Assembly: GCF_043641665.1 (NCBI RefSeq)
Contig: NC_092183.1
Span: 4,303,501-4,367,500 of the forward strand
Direction: 5' to 3'
Length of the DNA: 64,000 nucleotides
Source: Enoplosus armatus
Taxonomy: Eukaryota; Chordata; Actinopteri; Centrarchiformes; Enoplosidae
Position numbers and translations under genes: made by a program. The stretch's first letter is position 1. Every line of letters starts with the position of its first letter. The notes below the pieces were generated by a model, which was not told where the DNA came from, made no database searches, and saw only the letters and a list, made by a program, of their open reading frames with translations. This document shows, in pieces, positions 1-12,831 of the stretch.

Positions 1-20
1 TTTTTCTCATCTCTCTCACC

Positions 21-173
21 CCTTCGTCTCACTCCTCTGACATAAAAAGGAGATATTTTCTGCAAAGAAAGACTCAGAGTACTCACCTTCTCGACTCATT
101 GTAGATGTTTTTTTTTTCCTCATAAAATAAAGGGTGGGGGGGATTCTCATTCATTTTTCTCATCTCCCTCACC
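21..173 (+). repeat. Representative type A monomer (153 bp)
   Basis: From one CCTTCGTCTC to the next this unit is 153 bp. It has the common core, the AGAGTACTCACC tail and the long linker with a run of ten T, CATAAAATAAAG and GGGTGGGGGGG. Linker subtypes elsewhere replace TTCCTCATAA with TTCTGCATAA (for example at 391 and 6724) or lack the T inside the G run. Another core subtype, with GACGTAAAAAGTGAGATATT and CCTGGAGACAAAG, recurs at fixed places in the larger repeat. Confidence 0.9.
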
Positions 174-297
174 CCTTCGTCTCACTCCTCTGACATAAAA
201 AGGAGATATTTTCTGCAAAGAAAGACTCTGGGCTTTCACCCTTTTGCCTCACTGTAGATGAGTTTGTTTCCACATGAGAGGAAGGGGGGCTCTCACC
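174..297 (+). repeat. Representative type B monomer (124 bp)
   Basis: From CCTTCGTCTC at 174 to the next one at 298 this unit is 124 bp. It shares the core with type A but has the TGGGCTTTCACCCTTTTGCC tail and the short linker containing GTTTCCACATGAGAGGAAGG. The core that follows a B linker usually reads CTGCTCTGAAATAAAAAGG or CTTCTCTGAAATAAACAGG rather than CTCCTCTGACATAAAAAGG. The two monomer classes therefore keep linked variants in phase. Confidence 0.9.
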
Positions 298-987
298 CCT
301 TCGTCTCACTTCTCTGAAATAAACAGGAGATATTTTCTGCAAAGAAAGACTCAGAGTACTCACCTTCTCGACTCATTGTAGATGTTTTTTTTCTGCATAA
401 AATAAAGGGGGGGGGGGGTTCTGATTCATTTTTCTCATCTCCCTCAGCCCTCGTCTCACTCCTCTGACATAAAAAGGAGATATTTTCTGCAAAGAAAGAC
501 TCAGAGTACTCACCTTCTCACTCATTGTAGATGTTTTTTTTTCCTCATAAAATAAAGGGGGGGTTCTCATTCCTTTTTCTCATCTCCCTCACCCCTTCGT
601 CTCACTCCTCTTACATAAAAAGGAGATATTTTCTGCAAAGAAAGACTCAGAGTACTCACCTTCTCGACTCATTGTAGATGGGTTTTTTTTCCTCATAAAA
701 TAAAGGGTGGGTGGGATTCTCATTCATTTTTCTCATCTCCCTCACCCCTTCGTCTCACTCCTCTGACATAAAAAGGAGATATTTTCTGCAAAGAAAGACT
801 CTGGGCTTTCACCCTTTTGCCTCACTGTAGATGAGTTGGTTTCCACATGAGAAGAAGTGGGGGCTCTCACCCCTTCGTCTCACTCCTCTGACATAAAAAG
901 GAGATATTTTCTGCAAAGAAAGACTCAGAGTACTCACCTTCTCGACTCATTGTAGATGTTTTTTTTCCTCATAAAATAAAGGGTGGG

Positions 988-1050
988 GGGGATCCTTCTC
1001 GACTCATTGTAGATGTTTTTTTTCCTCATAAAATAAAGGGGGGGTTCTCA
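988..1050. repeat. Truncated monomer junction inside array
   Basis: Here the long linker's G run is followed directly by GATCCTTCTCGACTCATTGTAG. A whole core has been lost between two linkers, leaving two T/G linkers only about 75 bp apart. The same junction is present at 7321-7383 in superrepeat copy 2 and absent from copy 3. It is therefore a clean marker of the copy 1/copy 2 duplication. Confidence 0.8.
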
Positions 1051-4000
1051 TTCCTTTTTCTCATCTACCTCACCCCTTCATCTCACTCCTCTGACGTAAA
1101 AAGTGAGATATTTCCTGGAGACAAAGACTCTGGGCTTTCATCCTTTTGCCTCACTGTAGATGAGTTTGTTTCCACATGAGAGGAAGGGGGGCTCTCACCC
1201 CTTCGTCTCACTTCTCTGAAATAAACAGGAGATATTTTCTGCAAAGAAAGACTCAGAGTACTCACCTTCTCGCCTCATTGTAGATGGTTTTTTTTCCTCA
1301 TAAAATAAAGGGGGGGGTTTTCATTCCTTTTTCTCATCTCCCTCACCCCTTCGTCTCACTCCTCTGACATAAAAAGGAGATATTTTCTGCAAAGAAAGAC
1401 TCAGAGTACTCACCTTCTCGACTCATTGTAGATGTTTTTTTTTTCCTCATAAAATAAAGGGTGGGGGGGATTCTCATTCATTTTTCTCATCTCCCTCACC
1501 CCTTCGTCTCACTCCTCTTACATAAAAAGGAGATATTTTCTGCAAAGAAAGACTCTGGGCTTTCACCCTTTTGCCTCACTGTAGATGAGTTTGTTTCCAC
1601 ATGAGAGGAAGGGGGGGCTCTCACCCCTTGGTCTCACTCCTCTGACATAAAAAGGAGATATTTTCTGCAAAGAAAGACTCAGAGTACTCACCTTCTCGAC
1701 TCATTGTAGATGTTTTTTTTCCTCATAAAATAAAGGGTGGGGGGGATTCTCATTCATTTTTCTCATCTCCCTCACCCCTTCGTCTCACTCCTCTGACATA
1801 AAAAGGAGATATTTTCTGCAAAGAAAGACTCTGGGCTTTCACCCTTTTGCCTCACTGTAGATGAGTTTGTTTCCACATGAGAGGAAGGGGGGGCTCTCAC
1901 CCCTTCGTCTCACTGCTCTGAAATAAAAAGGAGATATTTTCTGCAAAGAAAGACTCAGAGTACTCACCTTCTCGACTCATTGTAGATGTTTTTTTTCCTC
2001 ATAAAATAAAGGGGGGGTTCTCATTCCTTTTTCTCATCTACCTCACCCCTTCATCTCACTCCTCTGACATAAAAAGTGAGATATTTCCTGGAGACAAAGA
2101 CTCTGGGCTTTCAGCCTTTTGCCTCACTGTAGATGAGTTTGTTTCCACATGAGAGGAAGGGGGGCTCTCACCCCTTCGTCTCACTTCTCTGAAATAAACA
2201 GGAGATATTTTCTGCAAAGAAAGACTCAGAGTACTCACCTTCTCGCCTCATTGTAGATGGTTTTTTTTCCTCATAAAATAAAGGGGGGGGTTTTCATTCC
2301 TTTTTCTCATCTCCCTCACCCCTTCATCTCACTCCTCTGACATAAAAAGTGAGATATTTCCTGGAGACAAAGACTCTGGGCTTTCACCCTTTTGCCTCAC
2401 TGTAGATGAGTTTGTTTCCACATGAGAGGAAGGGGGGCCCTCACCCCTTCGTCTCACTCCTCTTACATAAAAAGGAGATATTTTCTGCAAAGAAAGACTC
2501 AGAGTACTCACCTTCTCGACTCATTGTAGATGTTTTTTTTTTCCTCATAAAACAAAGGGTGGGGGGGATTCTCATTCATTTTTCTCATCTCCCTCACCCC
2601 TTCGTCTCACTCCTCTGATATAAAAAGGAGATATTTTCTGCAAAGAAAGACTCTGGGCTTTCACCCTTTTGCCTCACTGTAGATGAGTTTGTTTCCACAT
2701 GAGAGGAAGGGGGGCTCTCACCCCTTCGTCTCACTGCTCTGAAATAAACAGGAGATATTTTCTGCAAAGAAAGACTCAGAGTACTCACCTTCTCGACTCA
2801 TTGTAGATGTTTTTTTTTTCCTCATAAAATAAAGGGTGGGGGGGATTCTCATTCATTTTTCTCATCTCCCTCACCCCTTCGTCTCACTCCTCTGACATAA
2901 AAAGGAGATATTTTCTGCAAAGAAAGACTCAGAGTACTCACCCTTTTGCCTCACTGTAGATGAGTTTGTTTCCACATGAGAGGAAGGGGGGGCTCTCACC
3001 CCTTCGTCTCACTGCTCTGAAATAAAAAGGAGATATTTTCTGCAAAGAAAGACTCAGAGTACTCACCTTCTCGACTCATTGTAGATGTTTTTTTTCCTCA
3101 TAAAATAAAGGGGGGGTTCTCATTCCTTTTTCTCATCTACCTCACCCCTTCATCTCACTCTTCTGACGTAAAAAGTGAGATATTTCCTGGAGACAAAGAC
3201 TCTGGGCTTTCAGCCTTTTGCCTCACTGTAGATGAGTTTGTTTCCACATGAGAGGAAGGGGGGGCTCTCACCCCTTCGTCTCACTGCTCTGAAATAAAAA
3301 GGAGATATTTTCTGCAAAGAAAGACTCAGAGTACTCACCTTCTCGCCTCATTGTAGATGGTTTTTTTTCCTCATAAAATAAAGGGGGGGGGGGTTTTCAT
3401 TCCTTTTTCTCATCTCCCTCACCCCTTCGTCTCATTCCTCTGACATAAAAAGGAGATATTTTCTGCAAAGAAAGACTCTGGGCTTTCACCCTTTTGCCTC
3501 ACTGTAGATGAGTTTGTTTCCACATGAGAGGAAGGGGGGGCTCTCACCCCTTCGTCTCACTGCTCTGAAATAAAAAGGAGATATTTTCTGCAAAGAAAGA
3601 CTCAGAGTACTCACCTTCTCGACTCATTGTAGATGTTTTTTTTCTGCATAAAATAAAGGGGGGGGGGGTTCTGATTCATTTTTCTCATCTCCCTCACCCC
3701 TCGTCTCACTCCTCTGACATAAAAAGTTGATATTTTCTGCAAAGAAAGACTCAGAGTACTCACCTTCTCACTCATTGTAGATGTTTTTTTTTCCTCATAA
3801 AATAAAGGGGGGGTTCTCATTCCTTTTTCTCATCTCCCTCACCCCTTCGTCTCACTCCTCTTACATAAAAAGGAGATATTTTCTGCAAAGAAAGACTCTG
3901 GGCTTTCACCCTTTTGCCTCACTGTAGATGAGTTTGTTTCCACATGAGAGGAAGGGGGGGCTCTCACCCCTTCGTCTCACTGCTCTGAAATAAAAAGGAA

Positions 4001-6333
4001 ATATTTTCTGCAAAGAAAGACTCAGAGTACTCACCTTCTCGACTCATTGTAGATGTTTTTTTTCCTCATAAAATAAAGGGTGGGGGGATTCTCATTCATT
4101 TTTCTCATCTCCCTCACCCCTTCGTCTCACTCCTCTGACATAAAAAGGAGATATTTTCTGCAAAGAAAGACTCTGGGCTTTCACCCTTTTGCCTCACTGT
4201 AGAAGAGTTTGTTTCCACATGAGAGGAAGGGGGGCTCTTACCCCTTCGTCTCACTGCTCTGAAATAAAAAGGAGATATTTTCTGCAAAGAAAGACTCAGA
4301 GTACTCACCTTCTCGACTCATTGTAGATGTTTTTTTTCCTCATAAAATAAAGGGGGGGTTCTCATTCCTTTTTCTCATCTACCTCACCCCTTCATCTCAC
4401 TCCTCTGACGTAAAAAGTGAGATATTTCCTGGAGACAAAGTCTCTGGGCTTTCAGCCTTTTGCCTCACTGTAGATGAGTTTGTTTCCACATGAGAAGAAG
4501 GGGGGCTCTCACCCCTTCGTCTCACTTCTCTGAAATAAACAGGAGATATTTTCTGCAAAGAAAGACTCAGAGTACTCACCTTCTCGCCTCATTGTAGATG
4601 GGTTTTTTTCCTCATAAAATAAAGGGGGGGGTTTTCATTCCTTTTTCTCATCTCCCTCACCCCTTCGTCTCACTCCTCTGACATAAAAAGGAGATATTTT
4701 CTGCAAAGAAAGACTCAGAGTACTCACCTTCTCACTCATTGTAGATGTTTTTTTTTCCTCATAAAATAAAGGGGGGGTTCTCATTCCTTTTTCTCATCTC
4801 CCTCACCCCTTCGTCTCACTCCTCTTACATAAAAAGGAGATATTTTCTGCAAAGAAAGACTCAGAGTACTCACCTTCTCGACTCATTGTAGATGGGGTTT
4901 TTTTCCTCATAAAATAAAGGGTGGGGGGGATTCTCATTCATTTTTCTCATCTCCCTCACCCCTTCGTCTCACTCCTCTGACATAAAAAGAAGACATTTTC
5001 TGCAAAGAAAGACTCTGGGCTTTCACCCTTTTGCCTCACTGTAGATGAGTTTGTTTCCACATGAGAGGAAGGGGGGGCTCTCACCCCTTCGTCTCACTGC
5101 TCTGAAATAAAAAGGAGATATTTTCTGCAAAGAAAGACTCAGAGTACTCACCTTCTCGACTCATTGTAGATGTTTTTTTTCCTCATAAAATAAAGGGGGG
5201 GTTCTCATTCCTTTTTCTCATCTACCTCACCCCTTCATCTCACTCCTCTGACGTAAAAAGTGAGATATTTCCTGGAGACAAAGACTCTGGGCTTTCAGCC
5301 TTTTGCCTCACTGTAGATGAGTTTGTTTCCACATGAGAGGAAGGGGGGCTCTCACCCCTTCGTCTCACTTCTCTGAAATAAACAGGAGATATTTTCTGCA
5401 AAGAAAGACTCAGAGTACTCATCTTCTTCGACTCATTGTAGATGTTTTTTTTCCTCATAAAATAAAGGGGGGGGTTTTCATTCCTTTTTCTCATCTCTCT
5501 CACCCCTTCGTCTCACTCCTCTGACATAAAAAGGAGATATTTTCTGCAAAGAAAGACTCAGAGTACTCACCTTCTCGACTCATTGTAGATGTTTTTTTTT
5601 TCCTCATAAAATAAAGGGTGGGGGGGATTCTCATTCATTTTTCTCATCTCCCTCACCCCTTCGTCTCACTCCTCTGACATAAAAAGGAGATATTTTCTGC
5701 AAAGAAAGACTCTGGGCTTTCACCCTTTTGCCTCACTGTAGATGAGTTTGTTTCCACATGAGAGGAAGGGGGGGCTCTCACCCCTTCGTCTCACTGCTCT
5801 GAAATAAAAAGGAGATATTTTCTGCAAAGAAAGACTCAGAGTACTCACCTTCTCGACTCATTGTAGATGTTTTTTTTCCTCATAAAATAAAGGGTGGGGG
5901 GGATTCTCATTCATTTTTCTCATCTCCCTCACCCCTTCGTCTCACTCCTCTGACATAAAAAGGAGATATTTTCTGCAAAGAAAGACTCAGAGTACTCATC
6001 TTCTTCGACTCATTGTAGATGTTTTTTTTCCTCATAAAATAAAGGGGGGGTTCTCATTCCTTTTTCTCATCTACCTCACCCCTTCATCTCACTCCTCTGA
6101 CGTAAAAAGTGAGATATTTCCTGGAGACAAAGACTCTGGGCCTTCAGCCTTTTGCCTCACTGTAGATGAGTTTGTTTCCACATGAGAGGAAGGGGGGCTC
6201 TCACCCCTTCGTCTCACTTCTCTGAAATAAACAGGAGATATTTTCTGCAAAGAAAGACTCAGAGTACTCACCTTCTCGCCTCATTGTAGATGTTTTTTTT
6301 TCCTCATAAAATAAAGGGGGGGGTTTTCATTCC

Positions 6334-9300
6334 TTTTTCTCATCTCTCTCACCCCTTCGTCTCACTCCTCTGACATAAAAAGGAGATATTTTCTGCAAAG
6401 AAAGACTCAGAGTACTCACCTTCTCGACTCATTGTAGATGTTTTTTTTTTCCTCATAAAATAAAGGGTGGGGGGGATTCTCATTCATTTTTCTCATCTCC
6501 CTCACCCCTTCGTCTCACTCCTCTGACATAAAAAGGAGATATTTTCTGCAAAGAAAGACTCTGGGCTTTCACCCTTTTGCCTCACTGTAGATGAGTTTGT
6601 TTCCACATGAGAGGAAGGGGGGCTCTCACCCCTTCGTCTCACTTCTCTGAAATAAACAGGAGATATTTTCTGCAAAGAAAGACTCAGAGTACTCACCTTC
6701 TCGACTCATTGTAGATGTTTTTTTTCTGCATAAAATAAAGGGGGGGGGGGGTTCTGATTCATTTTTCTCATCTCCCTCAGCCCTCGTCTCACTCCTCTGA
6801 CATAAAAAGGAGATATTTTCTGCAAAGAAAGACTCAGAGTACTCACCTTCTCACTCATTGTAGATGTTTTTTTTTCCTCATAAAATAAAGGGGGGGTTCT
6901 CATTCCTTTTTCTCATCTCCCTCACCCCTTCGTCTCACTCCTCTTACATAAAAAGGAGATATTTTCTGCAAAGAAAGACTCAGAGTACTCACCTTCTCGA
7001 CTCATTGTAGATGGGTTTTTTTTCCTCATAAAATAAAGGGTGGGTGGGATTCTCATTCATTTTTCTCATCTCCCTCACCCCTTCGTCTCACTCCTCTGAC
7101 ATAAAAAGGAGATATTTTCTGCAAAGAAAGACTCTGGGCTTTCACCCTTTTGCCTCACTGTAGATGAGTTGGTTTCCACATGAGAAGAAGTGGGGGCTCT
7201 CACCCCTTCGTCTCACTCCTCTGACATAAAAAGGAGATATTTTCTGCAAAGAAAGACTCAGAGTACTCACCTTCTCGACTCATTGTAGATGTTTTTTTTC
7301 CTCATAAAATAAAGGGTGGGGGGGATCCTTCTCGACTCATTGTAGATGTTTTTTTTCCTCATAAAATAAAGGGGGGGTTCTCATTCCTTTTTCTCATCTA
7401 CCTCACCCCTTCATCTCACTCCTCTGACGTAAAAAGTGAGATATTTCCTGGAGACAAAGACTCTGGGCTTTCATCCTTTTGCCTCACTGTAGATGAGTTT
7501 GTTTCCACATGAGAGGAAGGGGGGCTCTCACCCCTTCGTCTCACTTCTCTGAAATAAACAGGAGATATTTTCTGCAAAGAAAGACTCAGAGTACTCACCT
7601 TCTCGCCTCATTGTAGATGGTTTTTTTTCCTCATAAAATAAAGGGGGGGGTTTTCATTCCTTTTTCTCATCTCCCTCACCCCTTCGTCTCACTCCTCTGA
7701 CATAAAAAGGAGATATTTTCTGCAAAGAAAGACTCAGAGTACTCACCTTCTCGACTCATTGTAGATGTTTTTTTTTTCCTCATAAAATAAAGGGTGGGGG
7801 GGATTCTCATTCATTTTTCTCATCTCCCTCACCCCTTCGTCTCACTCCTCTTACATAAAAAGGAGATATTTTCTGCAAAGAAAGACTCTGGGCTTTCACC
7901 CTTTTGCCTCACTGTAGATGAGTTTGTTTCCACATGAGAGGAAGGGGGGGCTCTCACCCCTTCGTCTCACTCCTCTGACATAAAAAGGAGATATTTTCTG
8001 CAAAGAAAGACTCAGAGTACTCACCTTCTCGACTCATTGTAGATGTTTTTTTTCCTCATAAAATAAAGGGTGGGGGGGATTCTCATTCATTTTTCTCATC
8101 TCCCTCACCCCTTCGTCTCACTCCTCTGACATAAAAAGGAGATATTTTCTGCAAAGAAAGACTCTGGGCTTTCACCCTTTTGCCTCACTGTAGATGAGTT
8201 TGTTTCCACATGAGAGGAAGGGGGGGCTCTCACCCCTTCGTCTCACTGCTCTGAAATAAAAAGGAGATATTTTCTGCAAAGAAAGACTCAGAGTACTCAC
8301 CTTCTCGACTCATTGTAGATGTTTTTTTTCCTCATAAAATAAAGGGGGGGTTCTCATTCCTTTTTCTCATCTACCTCACCCCTTCATCTCACTCCTCTGA
8401 CATAAAAAGTGAGATATTTCCTGGAGACAAAGACTCTGGGCTTTCAGCCTTTTGCCTCACTGTAGATGAGTTTGTTTCCACATGAGAGGAAGGGGGGCTC
8501 TCACCCCTTCGTCTCACTTCTCTGAAATAAACAGGAGATATTTTCTGCAAAGAAAGACTCAGAGTACTCACCTTCTCGCCTCATTGTAGATGGTTTTTTT
8601 TCCTCATAAAATAAAGGGGGGGGTTTTCATTCCTTTTTCTCATCTCCCTCACCCCTTCATCTCACTCCTCTGACATAAAAAGTGAGATATTTCCTGGAGA
8701 CAAAGACTCTGGGCTTTCACCCTTTTGCCTCACTGTAGATGAGTTTGTTTCCACATGAGAGGAAGGGGGGCCCTCACCCCTTCGTCTCACTCCTCTTACA
8801 TAAAAAGGAGATATTTTCTGCAAAGAAAGACTCAGAGTAATCACCTTCTCGACTCATTGTAGATGTTTTTTTTCTGCATAAAATAAAGGGGGGGGGGGGT
8901 TCTGATTCATTTTTCTCATCTCCCTCACCCCTCGTCTCACTCCTCTGACATAAAAAGGAGATATTTTCTGCAAAGAAAGACTCAGAGTACTCACCTTCTC
9001 AGTCATTGTACATGTTTTTTTTTCCTCATAAAATAAAGGGGGGGTTCTCATTCCTTTTTCTCATCTCCCTCACCCCTTCGTCTCACTCCTCTTACATAAA
9101 AAGGAGATATTTTCTGCAAAGAAAGACTCAGAGTACTCACCTTCTCACTCATTGTAGATGTTTTTTTTTCCTCATATAACAAAGGGTGGGGGGGATTCTC
9201 ATTCATTTTTCTCATCTCCCTCACCCCTTCGTCTCACTCCTCTGACATAAAAAGGAGATATTTTCTGCAAAGAAAGACTCTGGGCTTTCACCCTTTTGCC

Positions 9301-12300
9301 TCACTGTAGATGAGTTTGTTTCCACATGAGAGGAAGGGGGGGCTCTCACCCCTTCGTCTCACTCCTCTGAAATAAAAAGGAGATATTTTCTGCAAAGAAA
9401 GACTCAGAGTACTCACCTTCTCGACTCATTGTAGATGTTTTTTTTCCTCATAAAATAAAGGGTGGGGGGATTCTCATTCATTTTTCTCATCTCCCTCACC
9501 CCTTCGTCTCACTCCTCTGACATAAAAAGGAGATATTTTCTGCAAAGAAAGACTCTGGGCTTTCACCCTTTTGCCTCACTGTAGAAGAGTTTGTTTCCAC
9601 ATGAGAGGAAGGGGGGCTCTTACCCCTTCGTCTCACTGTTCTGAAATAAAAAGGAGATATTTTCTGCAAAGAAAGACTCAGAGTACTCACCTTCTCGACT
9701 CATTGTAGATGTTTTTTTTCCTCATAAAATAAAGGGGGGGTTCTCATTCCTTTTTCTCATATACCTCACCCCTTCATCTCACTCCTCTGACGTAAAAAGT
9801 GAGATATTTCCTGGAGACAAAGTCTCTGGGCTTTCAGCCTTTTGCCTCACTGTAGATGAGTTTGTTTCCACATGAGAGGAAGGGGGGCTCTCACCCCTTC
9901 GTCTCACTTCTCTGAAATAAACAGGAGATATTTTCTGCAAAGAAAGACTCAGAGTACTCACCTTCTCGCCTCATTGTAGATGGGTTTTTTTCCTCATAAA
10001 ATAAAGGGGGGGGTTTTCATTCCTTTTTCTCATCTCCCTCACCCCTTCGTCTCACTCCTCTGACATAAAAAGGAGATATTTTCTGCAAAGAAAGACTCAG
10101 AGTACTCACCTTCTCACTCATTGTAGATGTTTTTTTTTCCTCATAAAATAAAGGGGGGGTTCTCATTCCTTTTTCTCATCTCCCTCACCCCTTCGTCTCA
10201 CTCCTCTTACATAAAAAGGAGATATTTTCTGCAAAGAAAGACTCAGAGTACTCACCTTCTCACTCATTGTAGATGTTTTTTTTTCCTCATAAAATAAAGG
10301 GTGGGGGGGATTCTCATTCATTTTTCTCATCTCCCTCACCCCTTCGTCTCACTCCTCTGACATAAAAAGAAGACATTTTCTGCAAAGAAAGACTCTGGGC
10401 TTTCACCCTTTTGCCTCACTGTAGATGAGTTTGTTTCCACATGAGAGGAAGGGGGGGCTCTCACCCCTTCGTCTCACTGCTCTGAAATAAAAAGGAGATA
10501 TTTTCTGCAAAGAAAGACTCAGAGTACTCACCTTCTCGACTCATTGTAGATGTTTTTTTTCCTCATAAAATAAAGGGGGGGTTCTCATTCCTTTTTCTCA
10601 TCTACCTCACCCCTTCATCTCACTCCTCTGACGTAAAAAGTGAGATATTTCCTGGAGACAAAGACTCTGGGCTTTCAGCCTTTTGCCTCACTGTAGATGA
10701 GTTTGTTTCCACATGAGAGGAAGGGGGGCTCTCACCCCTTCGTCTCACTTCTCTGAAATAAACAGGAGATATTTTCTGCAAAGAAAGACTCAGAGTACTC
10801 ACCTTCTTGCCTCATTGTAGATGGTTTTTTTTCCTCATAAAATAAAGGGGGGGGTTTTCATTCCTTTTTCTCATCTCCCTCACCCCTTCGTCTCACTCCT
10901 CTGACGTAAAAAGTGAGATATTTCCTGGAGACAAAGACTCTGGGCTTTCAGCCTTTTGCCTCACTGTAGATGAGTTTGTTCCCACATGAGAGGAAGGGGG
11001 GCCCTCACCCCTTCGTCTCACTGCTCTTACATAAAAAGGAGATATTTTCTGCAAAGAAAGACTCAGAGTACTCACCTTCTCGCCTCATTGTAGATGGTTT
11101 TTTTTCCTCATAAAATAAAGGGGGGGGTTTTCATTCCTTTTTCTCATCTCCCTCACCCCTTCGTCTCACTCCTCTGACATAAAAAGGAGATATTTTCTGC
11201 AAAGAAAGACTCAGAGTACTCACCTTCTCGACTCATTGTAGATGTTTTTTTTTTCCTCATAAAATAAAGGGTGGGGGGGATTCTCATTCATTTTTCTCAT
11301 CTCCCTCACCCCTTCGTCTCACTCCTCTGATATAAAAAGGAGATATTTTCTGCAAAGAAAGACTCTGGGCTTTCACCCTTTTGCCTCACTGTAGATGAGT
11401 TTGTTTCCACATGAGAGGAAGGGGGGGCTCTCACCCCTTCGTCTCACTTTTCTGAAATAAACAGGAGATATTTTCTGCAAAGAAAGACTCAGAGTACTCA
11501 CCTTCTCGCCTCATTGTAGATGGTTTTTTTTCCTCATAAAATAAAGGGGGGGGTTTTCATTCCTTTTTCTCATCTCCCTCACCCCTTCATCTCACTCCTC
11601 TGACATAAAAAGTGAGATATTTCCTGGAGACAAAGACTCTGGGCTTTCACCCTTTTGCCTCACTGTAGATGAGTTAGTTTCCACATGAGAGGAAGGGGGG
11701 CTCTCACCCCTTCGTCTCACTGCTCTGAAATAAACAGGAGATATTTTTTGCAAAGAAAGACTTAGAGTACTCACCTTCTCGACTCATTGTAGATGTTTTT
11801 TTTCTGCATAAAATAAAGGGGGGGGGGGGTTCTGATTCATTTTTCTCATCTCCCTCACCCCTCGTCTCACTCCTCTGATATAAAAAGGAGATATTTTCTG
11901 CAAAGAAAGACTCAGAGTACTCACCTTCTCACTCATTGTAGATGTTTTTTTTTCCTCATAAAATAAAGGGGGGGTTCTCATTCCTTTTTCTCATCTCCCT
12001 CACCCCTTCGTCTCACTCCTCTTACATAAAAAGGAGATATTTTCTGCAAAGAAAGACTCAGAGTACTCACCTTCTCGACTCATTGTAGATGTTTTTTTTT
12101 CCTCATAAAATAAAGGGTGGGGGGGATTCTCATTCATTTTTCTCATCTCCCTCACCCCTTCGTCTCACTCCTCTGACATAAAAAGGAGATATTTTCTGCA
12201 AAGAAAGACTCTGGGCTTTCACCCTTTTGCCTCACTGTAGATGAGTTTGTTTCCACATGAGAGGAAGGGGGGGCTCTCACCCCTTCGTCTCACTGCTCTG

Positions 12301-12831
12301 AAATAAAAAGGAGATATTTTCTGCAAAGAAAGACTCAGAGTACTCACCTTCTCGACTCATTGTAGATGTTTTTTTTCCTCATAAAATAAAGGGTGGGGGG
12401 GATTCTCATTCATTTTTCTCATCTCCCTCACCCCTTCGTCTCACTCCTCTGACATAAAAAGGAGATATTTTCTGCAAAGAAAGACTCAGAGTACTCATCT
12501 TCTCGACTCATTGTAGATGTTTTTTTTCCTCATAAAATAAAGGGGGGGTTCTCATTCCTTTTTCTCATCTACCTCACCCCTTCATCTCACTCCTCTGACG
12601 TAAAAAGTGAGATATTTCCTGGAGACAAAGACTCTGGGCCTTCAGCCTTTTGCCTCACTGTAGATGAGTTTGTTTCCACATGAGAGGAAGGGGGGCTCTC
12701 ACCCCTTCGTCTCACTTCTCTGAAATAAACAGGAGATATTTTCTGCAAAGAAAGACTCAGAGTACTCACCTTCTCGCCTCATTGTAGATGTTTTTTTTTC
12801 CTCATAAAATAAAGGGGGGGGTTTTCATTCC
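6334..12831. repeat. Superrepeat copy 2
   Basis: This is the second copy of the large unit. Its first 2.5 kb appeared identical to copy 1, including homopolymer lengths, wherever I compared them by eye (for example T10 at 6441 and G12 at 6740). Later parts carry their own changes, such as ACTCTGAGTAATCACC near 8837. The next copy begins near 12832, about 6,498 bp further on, by the shared CATCTCTCTCACC variant (6341 and 12839). Confidence 0.75.

Larger units (their letters stand above)
1..6333. repeat. Superrepeat copy 1 (about 6.33 kb)
   Basis: Position 1 corresponds to 6334, and the order of variants is kept with a constant offset of 6,333 bp to about 2,500. Shared private marks include CTCAGCCCTCGTCTC (446 and 6779), a truncated unit with GGGGATCCTTCTCGACTC (988 and 7321) and GAGAAGAAGTGGGGG (849 and 7182). 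After about 2,510 the two copies differ by an indel of about 951 bp and then run at an offset of about 5,382 (4114 with 9496, 5240 with 10620). The left edge is arbitrary because the window starts inside the array. Confidence 0.8.
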
